From contig CALJFR010000033.1 in the NCBI GenBank assembly GCA_938073745.1, positions 1-32,283 of the forward strand: a stretch of 32,283 bases of DNA. The letters run 5' to 3'. The position numbers and the translations under genes were made by a program. Positions 10,600-19,914 of this stretch are shown one piece after another; the first letter of the stretch is position 1, and every line of letters begins with the position of its first letter. A model generated the notes under the pieces. That model made no database searches and was not told where the DNA came from. It was given only the letters and a program-made list of their open reading frames with translations. Source of the stretch: an uncultured Flavobacteriales bacterium. GTDB lineage: Bacteria > Bacteroidota > Bacteroidia > Flavobacteriales > BACL11.

Positions 10600-10607
10600 C
10601 AAAAATA
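10600..10607 (-). promoter_or_regulatory. Candidate -7 element (TATTTTTG) for the GH3/beta-lactamase gene, 5 nt from the ATG
   Basis: CAAAAATA on + strand; lies inside the ORF-track N-terminal extension, supporting the start at 10594. Confidence 0.4.
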
Positions 10608-10686
10608 TGAATTAAGACGTTCATTTTAGTAAAATTTTATTAGCTAATGTATCTACTTATTAACGGATTCTTAATAATATATTTTC

Positions 10687-10694
10687 TAATTTTG
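10687..10694 (+). promoter_or_regulatory. Candidate -7 element (TAATTTTG) for the 70-aa gene / mutL operon, 4 nt from the ATG
   Basis: Exact TAnnTTTG match; ATG at 10699. Confidence 0.45.
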
Positions 10695-10698
10695 TTAA

Positions 10699-10911
10699 AT
10701 GATGCAACTACCTAAAATACCATCATTTTTCAACAAACAAAGTATTAGTGGATTTAACTTCATTCCTAGATTTTACAAAATCAATCCACACAAAAGAAAA
10801 AAAATAAAATTTAAAAGAAATCATGACGGTTTTAATGCAAAAGGGAGAAACAAAAGAATAACTTTTATAATTATTATTTTATCTTTGTTAAGCTACTATT
10901 TTTTAAAGTAA
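10699..10911 (+). CDS. Small conserved-type protein with N-terminal F-N-F-x-P-R-F-Y motif and C-terminal TM helix (family sometimes mislabelled 'riboflavin synthase subunit beta')
   Basis: GFNFIPRFYKINPHKRKKIKFKR...ITFIIIILSLLSYYFLK immediately upstream of mutL; no riboflavin synthase features. Confidence 0.7.
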   Translation: MMQLPKIPSFFNKQSISGFNFIPRFYKINPHKRKKIKFKRNHDGFNAKGRNKRITFIIIILSLLSYYFLK

Positions 10912-10925
10912 AAATTCCTTTAGAT

Positions 10926-12647
10926 TTGGATATAATACAACTTTTGCCTGATCATATAGCAAATCAAATTGCAGCTGGTGAGGTAATACAAAGACCTTCA
11001 TCAGTTGTGAAAGAATTAATTGAAAATTCTATTGATTCAGGTGCTACAGAAATTCAGTTATTAATTCAAGATGCAGGAAAGAAATCAATACATGTAATTG
11101 ATAATGGATGTGGAATGAGTTATAATGATGTTGAAAAATGTTTTGAAAGACATGCCACATCAAAAATTAAAAAAACAGATGATTTATTTGAGATTCATAC
11201 AATGGGTTTCAGAGGAGAAGCAATGGCTTCCATTGCTTCAATTTCACATATTGAACTTGAAACAAAGCTGCATGATCAGGAATTGGGAACTAAAGTTCTT
11301 TTAAAAGGAAGTAAATTAATAAAAAAAGAACAATGCATCTGTTCCAATGGAACTTCTATTAAAATCAAAAATCTTTTTTTTAACATTCCAGCTCGAAGAA
11401 AATTCTTAAAATCTGATAATGTAGAGATGAGACATATTAGTGAAGAATTTAACAGAATAGCTCTTGCATATCCAAACTGTAAGATGCAGTTTTACCACAA
11501 TAAAAAAGAATTACTCTTTTTAAAAGAAAACAACTTTAGACAAAGAATTGTAAATGTTATAGGCTTAAAAAACAATGAATACTTAGTACCAGTAAATGAG
11601 GTAACTTCTCTTGTTAATTTAAGTGGATTCATTTGTAAGCCTGAATACGCAAAAAAAACTAGAGGAGAACAGTATATCTTTGTAAATAATAGATTTATAA
11701 AAAATTATCATATTCAAAGTGCTATTTCTAAAGCTTTTGAGGGTTTAATTAGTGAAAATCATTTCCCATCTTACTTTATAAACTTAAAAGTTGATGCAAA
11801 AACAATTGACATTAATATTCATCCAACTAAAACTGAAATAAAATTTGAAGATGAAAAATCAATCTATGCAATAATTAGATCAGCTGTTAGAAAATCTTTA
11901 GGCCAATATAATATTTCACCAAGTATAGATTTTATTCAAGAAAATGCTTTTAATATTTCTTCAGCTCAAAATTTAAATATCAAACAACCAGAAATTAAAG
12001 TTGATTACAACTATAATCCATTTAAAAATGAGAATAACAATCAAGCTAACAAGGACTTTGAAATAATTTTTGAGGAAAATCAACAAAAAAAAGAGGAGTT
12101 TAAAAGCTTAAACAATGATTATTTTATAAAATTTTCTGATCAAGACATTATAGTTATACATACAAGAAGAGCACATCAAAGAATTCTATTTGAGTACTAC
12201 TTATATAATATGAAAAGTGCTACTTCAATTACTCAAAAATTAACTTTTCCTAAAAAAATATCTCTGGCAAAAAATGATATTTTAGTATTTAATGAAATAG
12301 AAAAAAATCTAAAAAATATTGGTTTTAAATTTGAAAAAAATGATAAAAATGAAATAGTTTTTAGTGGTTTACCGTCTGATTTTAATGAAAATAACCTTCA
12401 AAATACTATAGAAGATATCATCGAAAACTTTAAAAACAATGACTCTTTTGTAGAAAATAGAAAAAATATTATTGCTTTTTCATTATCAAAAAAGTTAGTA
12501 GTGGATAGAAAGATTTTGCTTAATGAAATAGAAATGAAAAATATGTATAATGAACTACAAAAATGTGAACAATCTGATTTTACATTTGATGGAAAACCTA
12601 TTTTAATGAAAATTGAGAGCACAGATTTAAACAAATATTTCAAATAA
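10926..12647 (+). CDS. mutL: DNA mismatch repair protein MutL (TTG start)
   Basis: GHKL ATPase motifs IIQLLPDHIANQIAAGEVIQRPSSVVKELIENSIDSGA, DNGCGM, HATSKI, TMGFRGEAMASIASIS. Confidence 0.95.
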   Translation: MDIIQLLPDHIANQIAAGEVIQRPSSVVKELIENSIDSGATEIQLLIQDAGKKSIHVIDNGCGMSYNDVEKCFERHATSKIKKTDDLFEIHTMGFRGEAMASIASISHIELETKLHDQELGTKVLLKGSKLIKKEQCICSNGTSIKIKNLFFNIPARRKFLKSDNVEMRHISEEFNRIALAYPNCKMQFYHNKKELLFLKENNFRQRIVNVIGLKNNEYLVPVNEVTSLVNLSGFICKPEYAKKTRGEQYIFVNNRFIKNYHIQSAISKAFEGLISENHFPSYFINLKVDAKTIDINIHPTKTEIKFEDEKSIYAIIRSAVRKSLGQYNISPSIDFIQENAFNISSAQNLNIKQPEIKVDYNYNPFKNENNNQANKDFEIIFEENQQKKEEFKSLNNDYFIKFSDQDIIVIHTRRAHQRILFEYYLYNMKSATSITQKLTFPKKISLAKNDILVFNEIEKNLKNIGFKFEKNDKNEIVFSGLPSDFNENNLQNTIEDIIENFKNNDSFVENRKNIIAFSLSKKLVVDRKILLNEIEMKNMYNELQKCEQSDFTFDGKPILMKIESTDLNKYFK

Positions 12648-13357
12648 TGTACAGACCAGGAAATTTTAGTGAACTACCTGAAGTTGTGAAAAACTTATTG
12701 ATTCTTAATGGTCTATTTTTTCTAGCTACACTTTCGCTAAGTAATTTAGGTATTGATTTAGTCAAAATTCTGGGTTTGCATCAATTTCAATCAACAGATT
12801 TTAGACCACATCAACTAATTACACATCTGTTCATGCATGGTAATTTCACTCATTTATTCTTTAACATGTTTGCACTATGGATGTTTGGTAAAATATTAGA
12901 AAATGTTTGGGGCTCTAAAAGATTTTTAATATATTATATGATTACTGGAATTGGAGCAGCATGTATCCATTTATTGATTAGTCAGTACCAAATAATCTCA
13001 ATAAGTAATCAGATTCCTGAAATGGTAAATTTAGCTATTGAAGGAAGATACAACCCTTCAATTCCAATATCAAAAAAATTAACTCAACTTATTATAACTC
13101 CAACTGTTGGTGCTTCTGGAGCAGTTTTTGGATTGTTATTGGCTTTTGGAATGCTTTTCCCAAATGCATTGCTTTATCTCTATTTTGCTATTCCTATAAA
13201 AGCAAAATATTTTGTGATTGGGTACGGATTAATTGAACTATATGCTGGGATAAGTAACAACCCAGCAGATAATGTTGCTCATTTTGCACACCTAGGAGGG
13301 ATGATATTTGGATTCTTTCTAATCAAGTATTGGAAAAACAATATGACTTCATTTTAA
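12647..13357 (+). CDS. Rhomboid family intramembrane serine protease
   Basis: HGNFTHLFFNMFALWMFG, GASGAVFG catalytic Ser motif, HFAHLGGMIFG catalytic His; multiple TM helices. Confidence 0.93.
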   Translation: MYRPGNFSELPEVVKNLLILNGLFFLATLSLSNLGIDLVKILGLHQFQSTDFRPHQLITHLFMHGNFTHLFFNMFALWMFGKILENVWGSKRFLIYYMITGIGAACIHLLISQYQIISISNQIPEMVNLAIEGRYNPSIPISKKLTQLIITPTVGASGAVFGLLLAFGMLFPNALLYLYFAIPIKAKYFVIGYGLIELYAGISNNPADNVAHFAHLGGMIFGFFLIKYWKNNMTSF

Positions 13358-13359
13358 AA

Positions 13360-14190
13360 ATGAGTTTCATAAATAATATAAAAAGAGAATTTGGAACAGC
13401 TAATATGCTTAATAAGCTTATTTATATTAACGTCTTTTCATTTTTATTCTTAAATATATTCTCAGTAATATTAAGTCTTTTTTTGATAGATATTAATTCG
13501 ATAAAACAACATTTAATTCTTCCTTCTAATACTGAAGAGGTAATAAAAAAACCGTGGAGCCTTATAAGCTATATGTTTATTCACGAAAATTTTATCCACC
13601 TAATATTTAATCTTATTTGGCTTCATTTTGGAGGGAAATTATTTCTTCAATATCTCAACCAAAAACAATTATTATATACTTATATATTGGGAGGGTTAAG
13701 CGGAGGAATATTATTTATAATTGCTTTTAATTATTTACCTGCATTAATACCATTTAGCGAAAATGCTAAAGCCTTAGGAGCCTCAGCATCTGTTTTAGCA
13801 ATTTTCTTTGCAATTGCAACACATATTCCAAATTACCAAGTAAATATACCATTTATTGGATATGTGAAATTAAAACACATTGCCTTAATCTACATAACAT
13901 TAGATTTCCTAAACATACCAAGTGGTAATGCCGGAGGTCATATTGCTCATCTTGGAGGTGCAATTTTTGGTTTCATTTATATTAAGAAATTTAATCAAAA
14001 ATCAGTTAAAAATGAAAAAAGTCAATTTTATACATATTTAAAAAATATTTTTAATTTTCAAAAATCAAATATTAAAAAAGATTATAAAGTGAAAGAAATT
14101 GATTTAATTTTAGAAAAAATATCTAAGTCTGGATATAACAGCTTAACAAAAACTGAAAAAGAGTTATTATTTAAGTCAAGTAAAAAGTAA
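13360..14190 (+). CDS. Second rhomboid family protease with C-terminal soluble extension (start trimmed to MSFINNIKREFG)
   Basis: HENFIHLIFNLIWLHFGGKLF, LGASASVLAIFFAIATHIPNYQ, HIAHLGGAIFGFIY, C-term IDLILEKISKSGYNSLTKTEKELLFKSSKK. Confidence 0.92.
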   Translation: MSFINNIKREFGTANMLNKLIYINVFSFLFLNIFSVILSLFLIDINSIKQHLILPSNTEEVIKKPWSLISYMFIHENFIHLIFNLIWLHFGGKLFLQYLNQKQLLYTYILGGLSGGILFIIAFNYLPALIPFSENAKALGASASVLAIFFAIATHIPNYQVNIPFIGYVKLKHIALIYITLDFLNIPSGNAGGHIAHLGGAIFGFIYIKKFNQKSVKNEKSQFYTYLKNIFNFQKSNIKKDYKVKEIDLILEKISKSGYNSLTKTEKELLFKSSKK

Positions 14191-14194
14191 TCTA

Positions 14195-15178
14195 ATGATT
14201 AAAAATAATTTCAATAAGATTCTCTTTATTATCAACTCTCTACTTTTATTAGTTCTGTTGGTATCATATAGTGTCCCAATGATTCATCCATCATATTTAT
14301 GGCAAATATCTCTTTTAGGAATTATTTTCCCTCTTATTCTTGCTTTAAATATCATGTTCGCTATTTATTGGTTATTTTCTTGGAAAAAATACTTTTGGGC
14401 GAATCTCATAATTATTCTTTTTGGGACTTCTCATATTGATAACATAATTGCTAATCAAAAAAACAAACTATCATCACAAGAGTTTAAGGATATCAAAATG
14501 AACAAAAAACATCAATTTGATCAATTAATTAATATCATGACTTATAATGTAAGGTTGTTTAATAAAAATCAAAATATTAATAATAATAATGTTGAAAATG
14601 ATATTATAAATATTATTAAAAATAAAAACCCAAAAATATTATGCTTACAAGAATTTAATCTCACAAATAAAACAAAAGAATTATTTAATTTTTATAATAT
14701 AGAGGTAAGTAATGATAATAAATTACAAATCTTTACTAAATATGATGTTTTAAATGAAGGTTTTGTTGAAAGCATTAATAGTTGCTTGTATAAAGATATT
14801 ATTTTGAATGATACTATTAGGGTTTATAATATTCATCTTCAATCAAACTGGGTAAAAACTATGAAATCTTCTTACATTAACAGAGCAAATGAGTCAAAGA
14901 AAATTAAAGACCATATTAATTCATCTCCTTATCCGGTAATTGTTTGCGGAGATTTTAATGATACACCAATTTCATATACATACTCAACACTAAAAGAAAA
15001 TTTAGCAGATGCATTTAAAGAATCAGGAATTGGAATAGGAAATTCATATGTTGGAATCCCTTCTCTAAGAATAGATTATATACTTCACGATAAAAAATTT
15101 AACTCCTTTAACTATAAAAAATATAAGTATGAGCTATCAGATCATTTTCCAATAAGCTGCAGCATATTGATTCCCTAA
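14195..15178 (+). CDS. Endonuclease/exonuclease/phosphatase family protein with N-terminal TM segments
   Basis: MTYNVRLFN, ILCLQEFN, VCGDFNDTPISYTYS, RIDYILHD, SDHFPISCSI: EEP superfamily motifs. Confidence 0.92.
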   Translation: MIKNNFNKILFIINSLLLLVLLVSYSVPMIHPSYLWQISLLGIIFPLILALNIMFAIYWLFSWKKYFWANLIIILFGTSHIDNIIANQKNKLSSQEFKDIKMNKKHQFDQLINIMTYNVRLFNKNQNINNNNVENDIINIIKNKNPKILCLQEFNLTNKTKELFNFYNIEVSNDNKLQIFTKYDVLNEGFVESINSCLYKDIILNDTIRVYNIHLQSNWVKTMKSSYINRANESKKIKDHINSSPYPVIVCGDFNDTPISYTYSTLKENLADAFKESGIGIGNSYVGIPSLRIDYILHDKKFNSFNYKKYKYELSDHFPISCSILIP

Positions 15179-15180
15179 AT

Positions 15181-15474
15181 CTATTTTGTATTTATCTGAC
15201 TCTCCCCACTCATCGAGATTGCAGATTTTAAGACTTTTAATTTACTACCACCATGCACTTCAATCACTACAGATGATTTCCCAATTTCCATAATCTTGCC
15301 TTGTATACCTCCAATAGTAACTATTTTATCGCCCATTTTTAAAGAAGCTCTATATTGATTCTCAGCTTTTTGTTTTTTAATTTGTGGTCGTATCATAAAA
15401 AAATACATTACAACAAATATCAAACCAAACATAATTAACGATGCTGTACCAGATTGTGCTTGTAATAAAATCAT
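15181..15474 (-). CDS. yajC: Preprotein translocase subunit YajC
   Basis: Single TM, MYFFMIRPQIKKQKAENQYRASLKMGDKIVTIGGIQGKI. Confidence 0.95.
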   Translation of the reverse strand: MILLQAQSGTASLIMFGLIFVVMYFFMIRPQIKKQKAENQYRASLKMGDKIVTIGGIQGKIMEIGKSSVVIEVHGGSKLKVLKSAISMSGESQINTK

Positions 15475-15486
15475 TTTAAATTTGAA

Positions 15487-15963
15487 TTAATTAGTACTTA
15501 TCTCTCCTTTAATAGTTAATATTTTGACATTTGGAATAGCATTTGTCATAAGTGTAACTCTTTTATTTTGCTTTCCAGTCTTACCTTTACTATCAAATGT
15601 AACTTTAATATTTGCCTCATTACCAGGTTTAATTGGCTCTCTTGGCCACTCAGGAACAGTACACCCACAACTTCCTTTTGCTGAGGTGATTAATAAATCT
15701 GAATTACCAATATTTTTAATTTTGTAATCATGAGAGGCTTTTTCTCCTTGTTTTATTATACCAAAATCATATTCTGACTCAAGAATTTCAACAATTGGCT
15801 GAATAATTTCTTTACTATTATTTTTTAATGATTGATTATTTTTTACTAAATCCGTGCTTAGTTTTTTATTGTTTTTATTAACCTTTTGTACAGCATCATT
15901 GCATGAGAACATGACACAAAAAATTAATAATGCCGCGAGAAATATTTTTTTATTAATGTTCAT
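15487..15963 (-). CDS. DUF1573 domain-containing lipoprotein
   Basis: Lipobox-like FCVMFSCN; YDFGIIKQGEKASHDYKIKNIGNSDLLITSAKGSCGCTVPEWPREPIKPG typical of DUF1573. Confidence 0.92.
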   Translation of the reverse strand: MNINKKIFLAALLIFCVMFSCNDAVQKVNKNNKKLSTDLVKNNQSLKNNSKEIIQPIVEILESEYDFGIIKQGEKASHDYKIKNIGNSDLLITSAKGSCGCTVPEWPREPIKPGNEANIKVTFDSKGKTGKQNKRVTLMTNAIPNVKILTIKGEISTN

Positions 15964-15989
15964 AATTTATTTTCTTCAAAATTAATAAT

Positions 15990-16919
15990 TTACATTAGAC
16001 CTCTACCCACTTTATTTATCATATTTTCTTTCTTAAAATCTTTAATAGCACTATCAATCAAACCATTTATAAACATCTTACTTTTACTAGTACTATAATA
16101 TTTTGAAATCTCAATATATTCGTTAAGTGATACTTTTATGGGAAGTTCAGACATGTTAAGAATCTCACAAAATGCCATTTTAATCATAATTTGATCCATA
16201 ATAGCAATTCTGTCTAAGTCCCAGTTTTTTGCTTTTTCTATTATTATTTTCTCAAAAGAATGATCATTTTTAATTGTTAATCTAAAAAGATCTTTAGCAA
16301 ACTTTTTGTCGCTCTGATTTTTAAATACACTTTTTGGAATAATGACTCTTTTATTTTTAAAATTCCCCATTATAATTGTAGCTACAAATGGTAAATCATC
16401 AATCCAGTAAATACTATTCTCCTCCAGAATATGATGCAAAATTTTATTATTTAAAATAATATCATTCAAAATATTATTAAAAAATTTTATATCCTTTTCA
16501 TCACTCATTTCCTCATCCTGAAGAAATTTTATATAAAGATCACTTTTTATAATCTCCATAAAAATTTTTCTTACTATATCGTGGTCATTATCATTCCAAA
16601 AGACATAATACTTTTCATATACACGTATTTGATTTTTGTTCTTTAAAAAAAATTTAAAAAAAGAATTATCAATGAATTTTAGATTTGGATTAATATCTTC
16701 ATCCTTTGGTAAAAACTTAGATTTATTGTCTTCGAAGAATTTTTCTGCATGCCTAAAAAGAAAAAGTAAAAAACTAACAACAACAATTTGAAGTTTAGAA
16801 ATGTCTTCGATATGTTTTAACATATCATTTTCTCCACTAGAAATACTTTGATCTTTTTTTGATTTAAAAGTATACAGGGATTGCATTACCTTTAGTCGGA
16901 TATGCCTTCTACTGATCAT
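15990..16919 (-). CDS. nusB: Transcription antitermination protein NusB (long Bacteroidota form)
   Basis: MISRRHIRLKVMQSLYTF N-term; C-term NWDLDRIAIMDQIMIKMAFCEILNMSELPIKVSLNEYIEISKYYSTSKSKMFINGLID. Confidence 0.92.
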   Translation of the reverse strand: MISRRHIRLKVMQSLYTFKSKKDQSISSGENDMLKHIEDISKLQIVVVSFLLFLFRHAEKFFEDNKSKFLPKDEDINPNLKFIDNSFFKFFLKNKNQIRVYEKYYVFWNDNDHDIVRKIFMEIIKSDLYIKFLQDEEMSDEKDIKFFNNILNDIILNNKILHHILEENSIYWIDDLPFVATIIMGNFKNKRVIIPKSVFKNQSDKKFAKDLFRLTIKNDHSFEKIIIEKAKNWDLDRIAIMDQIMIKMAFCEILNMSELPIKVSLNEYIEISKYYSTSKSKMFINGLIDSAIKDFKKENMINKVGRGLM

Positions 16920-16921
16920 TA

Positions 16922-17983
16922 TTATGATTTTTTAGCCTCGATACGATTTTTTGCAATTTTCAATGCGGCTGAATAACTTGTAATTCCTTCTACTTTAGAT
17001 TTTTCTAAGATATCTAATGTAGTATTGTAAATTTCTTTTGTTTGCTCCAGAGCCTTAGTTCTGTCATACCCCTTTAGTTCGGAATAAACATTTATTAAAC
17101 CCCCTGAATTAACTAAAAAGTCCGGTGCACAAACAATTCCTTTTTCTTTAAGGTGTAATGAATCTCTAATCTCATCTTCAAACTGATTATTAGCTCCCCC
17201 GCAAACAATAGAACATTTGAGTTTATCAATATTTGCAGTATTTAGTATACCCCCAAGCGCACATGGAGCATAAATATCCATATCAAAATCAAATACACTA
17301 TCATTGTTAACTATTGTTGCACCATACATACTGGCAACATTATCAAGCTTTTCTTGATTTATATCACTTATATAAACCTTTGCCTTTTCTTCAGAAAGAT
17401 ATTTAACTAAATATTCGCCGACATGACCAATTCCTTGAACTAAAACTTTCTTACCAATTAAATTGTCATCATCCCACAAAAATTTTGATGAAGCCTTGAT
17501 CCCCATGTAAACACCATATGCTGTTACAGGTGACGGATCTCCGCTACCACCCATACTCACTGGAATTCCTGTAACATGTTTGGTTTCCATTCTTACATAT
17601 TCCATATCTTTTGTAGACATTCCTACATCTTCAGCAGTAATATAATTCCCAGAAAGTGTATCGACAAATTTTCCAAATCTCCTCATTAAATTTTCAGTCT
17701 TGTGTTTTGAAGCATCACCGATTATTACAGCTTTACCTCCACCAAGATCTAAACCTGATATTGATGCTTTAAATGACATTCCTCGAGACAACCTTAATAC
17801 ATCTTCTAATGCATCTTCTTCATTGTCATAATTCCACATTCTTGTTCCCCCAAGTGCCGGACCTAAAGTGGTATCATGAATAGCAATAATAGCTTTTAAT
17901 CCAGTTTCTTTATCTTGACAAAAAACAACTTGCTCATGCTCAAAACTGTCCATTTTTGCTAAAACTTTAATTGCATTACTCAT
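16922..17983 (-). CDS. Glu/Leu/Phe/Val dehydrogenase (leucine dehydrogenase-like)
   Basis: EQVVFCQDKETGLKAIIAIHDTTLGPALGGTRMW, SGLDLGGGKAVIIGD, VQGIGHVGEYLVKYL, PCALGGILN. Confidence 0.93.
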   Translation of the reverse strand: MSNAIKVLAKMDSFEHEQVVFCQDKETGLKAIIAIHDTTLGPALGGTRMWNYDNEEDALEDVLRLSRGMSFKASISGLDLGGGKAVIIGDASKHKTENLMRRFGKFVDTLSGNYITAEDVGMSTKDMEYVRMETKHVTGIPVSMGGSGDPSPVTAYGVYMGIKASSKFLWDDDNLIGKKVLVQGIGHVGEYLVKYLSEEKAKVYISDINQEKLDNVASMYGATIVNNDSVFDFDMDIYAPCALGGILNTANIDKLKCSIVCGGANNQFEDEIRDSLHLKEKGIVCAPDFLVNSGGLINVYSELKGYDRTKALEQTKEIYNTTLDILEKSKVEGITSYSAALKIAKNRIEAKKS

Positions 17984-18085
17984 CTATAGTGTGGTTTTTA
18001 ACAACATTTTTAATTTTTAAAATAGGATAAGAACTAGATATAAAATTTAATTTCGATTTAAATACGGTATTTTTATATTCGAGCG

Positions 18086-18106
18086 CAAATTTACTTATTA
18101 TTTTTG
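18086..18106. promoter_or_regulatory. Divergent candidate -7 elements: TAAATTTG (-, 18086-18093) and TATTTTTG (+, 18099-18106)
   Basis: Both match TAnnTTTG, in the divergent spacer between the dehydrogenase and ABC transporter genes. Confidence 0.35.
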
Positions 18107-18135
18107 TGCTTTCACAAAAAGAACTTATCATTTTC

Positions 18136-19878
18136 ATGAAACATCTAAAATATCTTAACAAATTTTTATGGAAATATAAATCTACACTTGCTTTAGGACT
18201 ATTATTTATTGCATTAACAAATATTTTTGCGATTTATCCTGCTGAATTTGTTAGAAATGCACTAGATAGCCTTATTCAAAAACTAAATAACAAAGAAAAT
18301 GACAATATTAGTCTTGTACTATTAAAGTATGGGGGATTAATTATTTTATTCGCAGTTCTGAAGGGAATTTTCTTATACATGACAAGACAAACTATAATTG
18401 TAATGTCAAGAAAAATTGAATTTGATTTAAAAAATGAAGTCTTTGATCAGTATCAGAAACTAAGTATTGGATTCTATAAAATTAATAAAACTGGAGATTT
18501 AATGAATAGAATCACTGAAGACATTACAAATGTAAGAATGTATCTTGGGCCAGCTATAATGTACTCTATTAATCTATCTGTTTTATTTTCACTAGTTATT
18601 TACAAAATGTTTGCAGTTAGTAAAATTCTTTCAATATTTGTTTTATTCCCTCTACCTTTACTAGCTATATCTGTTTATTTTGTAAGCAATAAAATAAATA
18701 AAAAAAGTGAAAAGGTACAAGCCCAATTATCCACAGTTACAGCAATTAGTCAAGAATCTTTTTCGGGGATTAGAGTTATCAAATCATTTACGAATGAAGA
18801 GAATACTCTAAAGATGTTTTTTAATAGCTGTAAAGAATACACCAACAGGCAAATAGCATTAATTAAAATTGAAGCAATGTTTATTCCTTTAATAATAACA
18901 TTAATTGGAATTAGTACTCTACTAACAATTTATATCGGGGGATTAGAGGTTTTTAAAGGAAATATAACAACTGGAAATATTGCAGAATTTATTATTTACG
19001 TGAATATGCTAGCTTGGCCTGTTGCATCAGTAGGCTGGGTAACATCTCTAATTCAAAGAGCATCTGCTTCACAAGAACGAATAAATGAGTTCTTAAAAAT
19101 TATCCCTGAAATTAAGAATACGGGCAATCTTAAGACTAATTTAAACTCTGATATAATTTTTAAAAAAGCATCTCTTGTTTATTCTGACACAAACATAAAA
19201 GCTCTTAAAAATATTAGTTTTAAAATTAAAAATAACAAACAAATTGGAATTTTTGGAAAAACAGGCTCTGGTAAAACATCCATTGTAAATCTTATTTGCA
19301 GATTATATGATGTTTCTAGCGGAGACATTAAAATTAACAATGTAAATATCAAAAGTATTGATTTAAACCATTTAAGGTCATCAATTGGATATGTTCCACA
19401 AGATGGATATTTATTTTCTGGAACAATAAGAGAAAATATTGGCTTTTCTTCTAATAATATTGATAGTCAAGAAGTAGAAATAGCTGCAAAGAAGGCTGAA
19501 ATGATTGATGAAATAAATTCTTTTCCAGATAAATTTGAAACCGTTATTGGGGAAAGAGGCATTCAACTCTCAGGAGGACAAAGACAGAGATTAGCAATTG
19601 CTAGAGTATTCTATAAAAAACCTAAAATCTATATTTTTGATGATTGTCTTTCAGCTGTTGATGCTAATAAAGAACAGAAAATTCTTGAAAACCTAAAAAA
19701 AGAAACAAATAGTAAAACAACAATAATTATAAGTCATCGAATTTCAACATTGGAAAAGTCAGATAATATTATTGTTTTAGATGAAGGGAAAATCATTGAA
19801 CAAGGCAAGCATCATGAGCTACTAAGTAATGATGGGTTCTATAGCCAAATACATGTAAATCAGACTAATAATAAATAA
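18136..19878 (+). CDS. ABC transporter, fused permease and ATP-binding protein (exporter type)
   Basis: Six-TM region, Walker A GKTGSGKTSIVNL, LSGGQRQRLAIARV signature, Walker B IYIFDDCLSAVD. Start placed at MKHLKYLNKFLWKYKS. Confidence 0.95.
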   Translation: MKHLKYLNKFLWKYKSTLALGLLFIALTNIFAIYPAEFVRNALDSLIQKLNNKENDNISLVLLKYGGLIILFAVLKGIFLYMTRQTIIVMSRKIEFDLKNEVFDQYQKLSIGFYKINKTGDLMNRITEDITNVRMYLGPAIMYSINLSVLFSLVIYKMFAVSKILSIFVLFPLPLLAISVYFVSNKINKKSEKVQAQLSTVTAISQESFSGIRVIKSFTNEENTLKMFFNSCKEYTNRQIALIKIEAMFIPLIITLIGISTLLTIYIGGLEVFKGNITTGNIAEFIIYVNMLAWPVASVGWVTSLIQRASASQERINEFLKIIPEIKNTGNLKTNLNSDIIFKKASLVYSDTNIKALKNISFKIKNNKQIGIFGKTGSGKTSIVNLICRLYDVSSGDIKINNVNIKSIDLNHLRSSIGYVPQDGYLFSGTIRENIGFSSNNIDSQEVEIAAKKAEMIDEINSFPDKFETVIGERGIQLSGGQRQRLAIARVFYKKPKIYIFDDCLSAVDANKEQKILENLKKETNSKTTIIISHRISTLEKSDNIIVLDEGKIIEQGKHHELLSNDGFYSQIHVNQTNNK

Positions 19879-19887
19879 TTTTTTTAT

Positions 19888-19895
19888 TATATTTG
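19888..19895 (+). promoter_or_regulatory. Candidate -7 element (TATATTTG) for the DUF3276 gene
   Basis: TAnnTTTG match, 19 nt upstream of ATG 19915. Confidence 0.4.
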
Positions 19896-19914
19896 TTTTA
19901 AACAGTCAGTAAAC

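Noticed and set aside
17976-18161. 61-aa minus-strand ORF in the dehydrogenase/ABC divergent spacer
   Set aside because: Overlaps both promoters and the ABC transporter start; translation shows no recognisable pattern.
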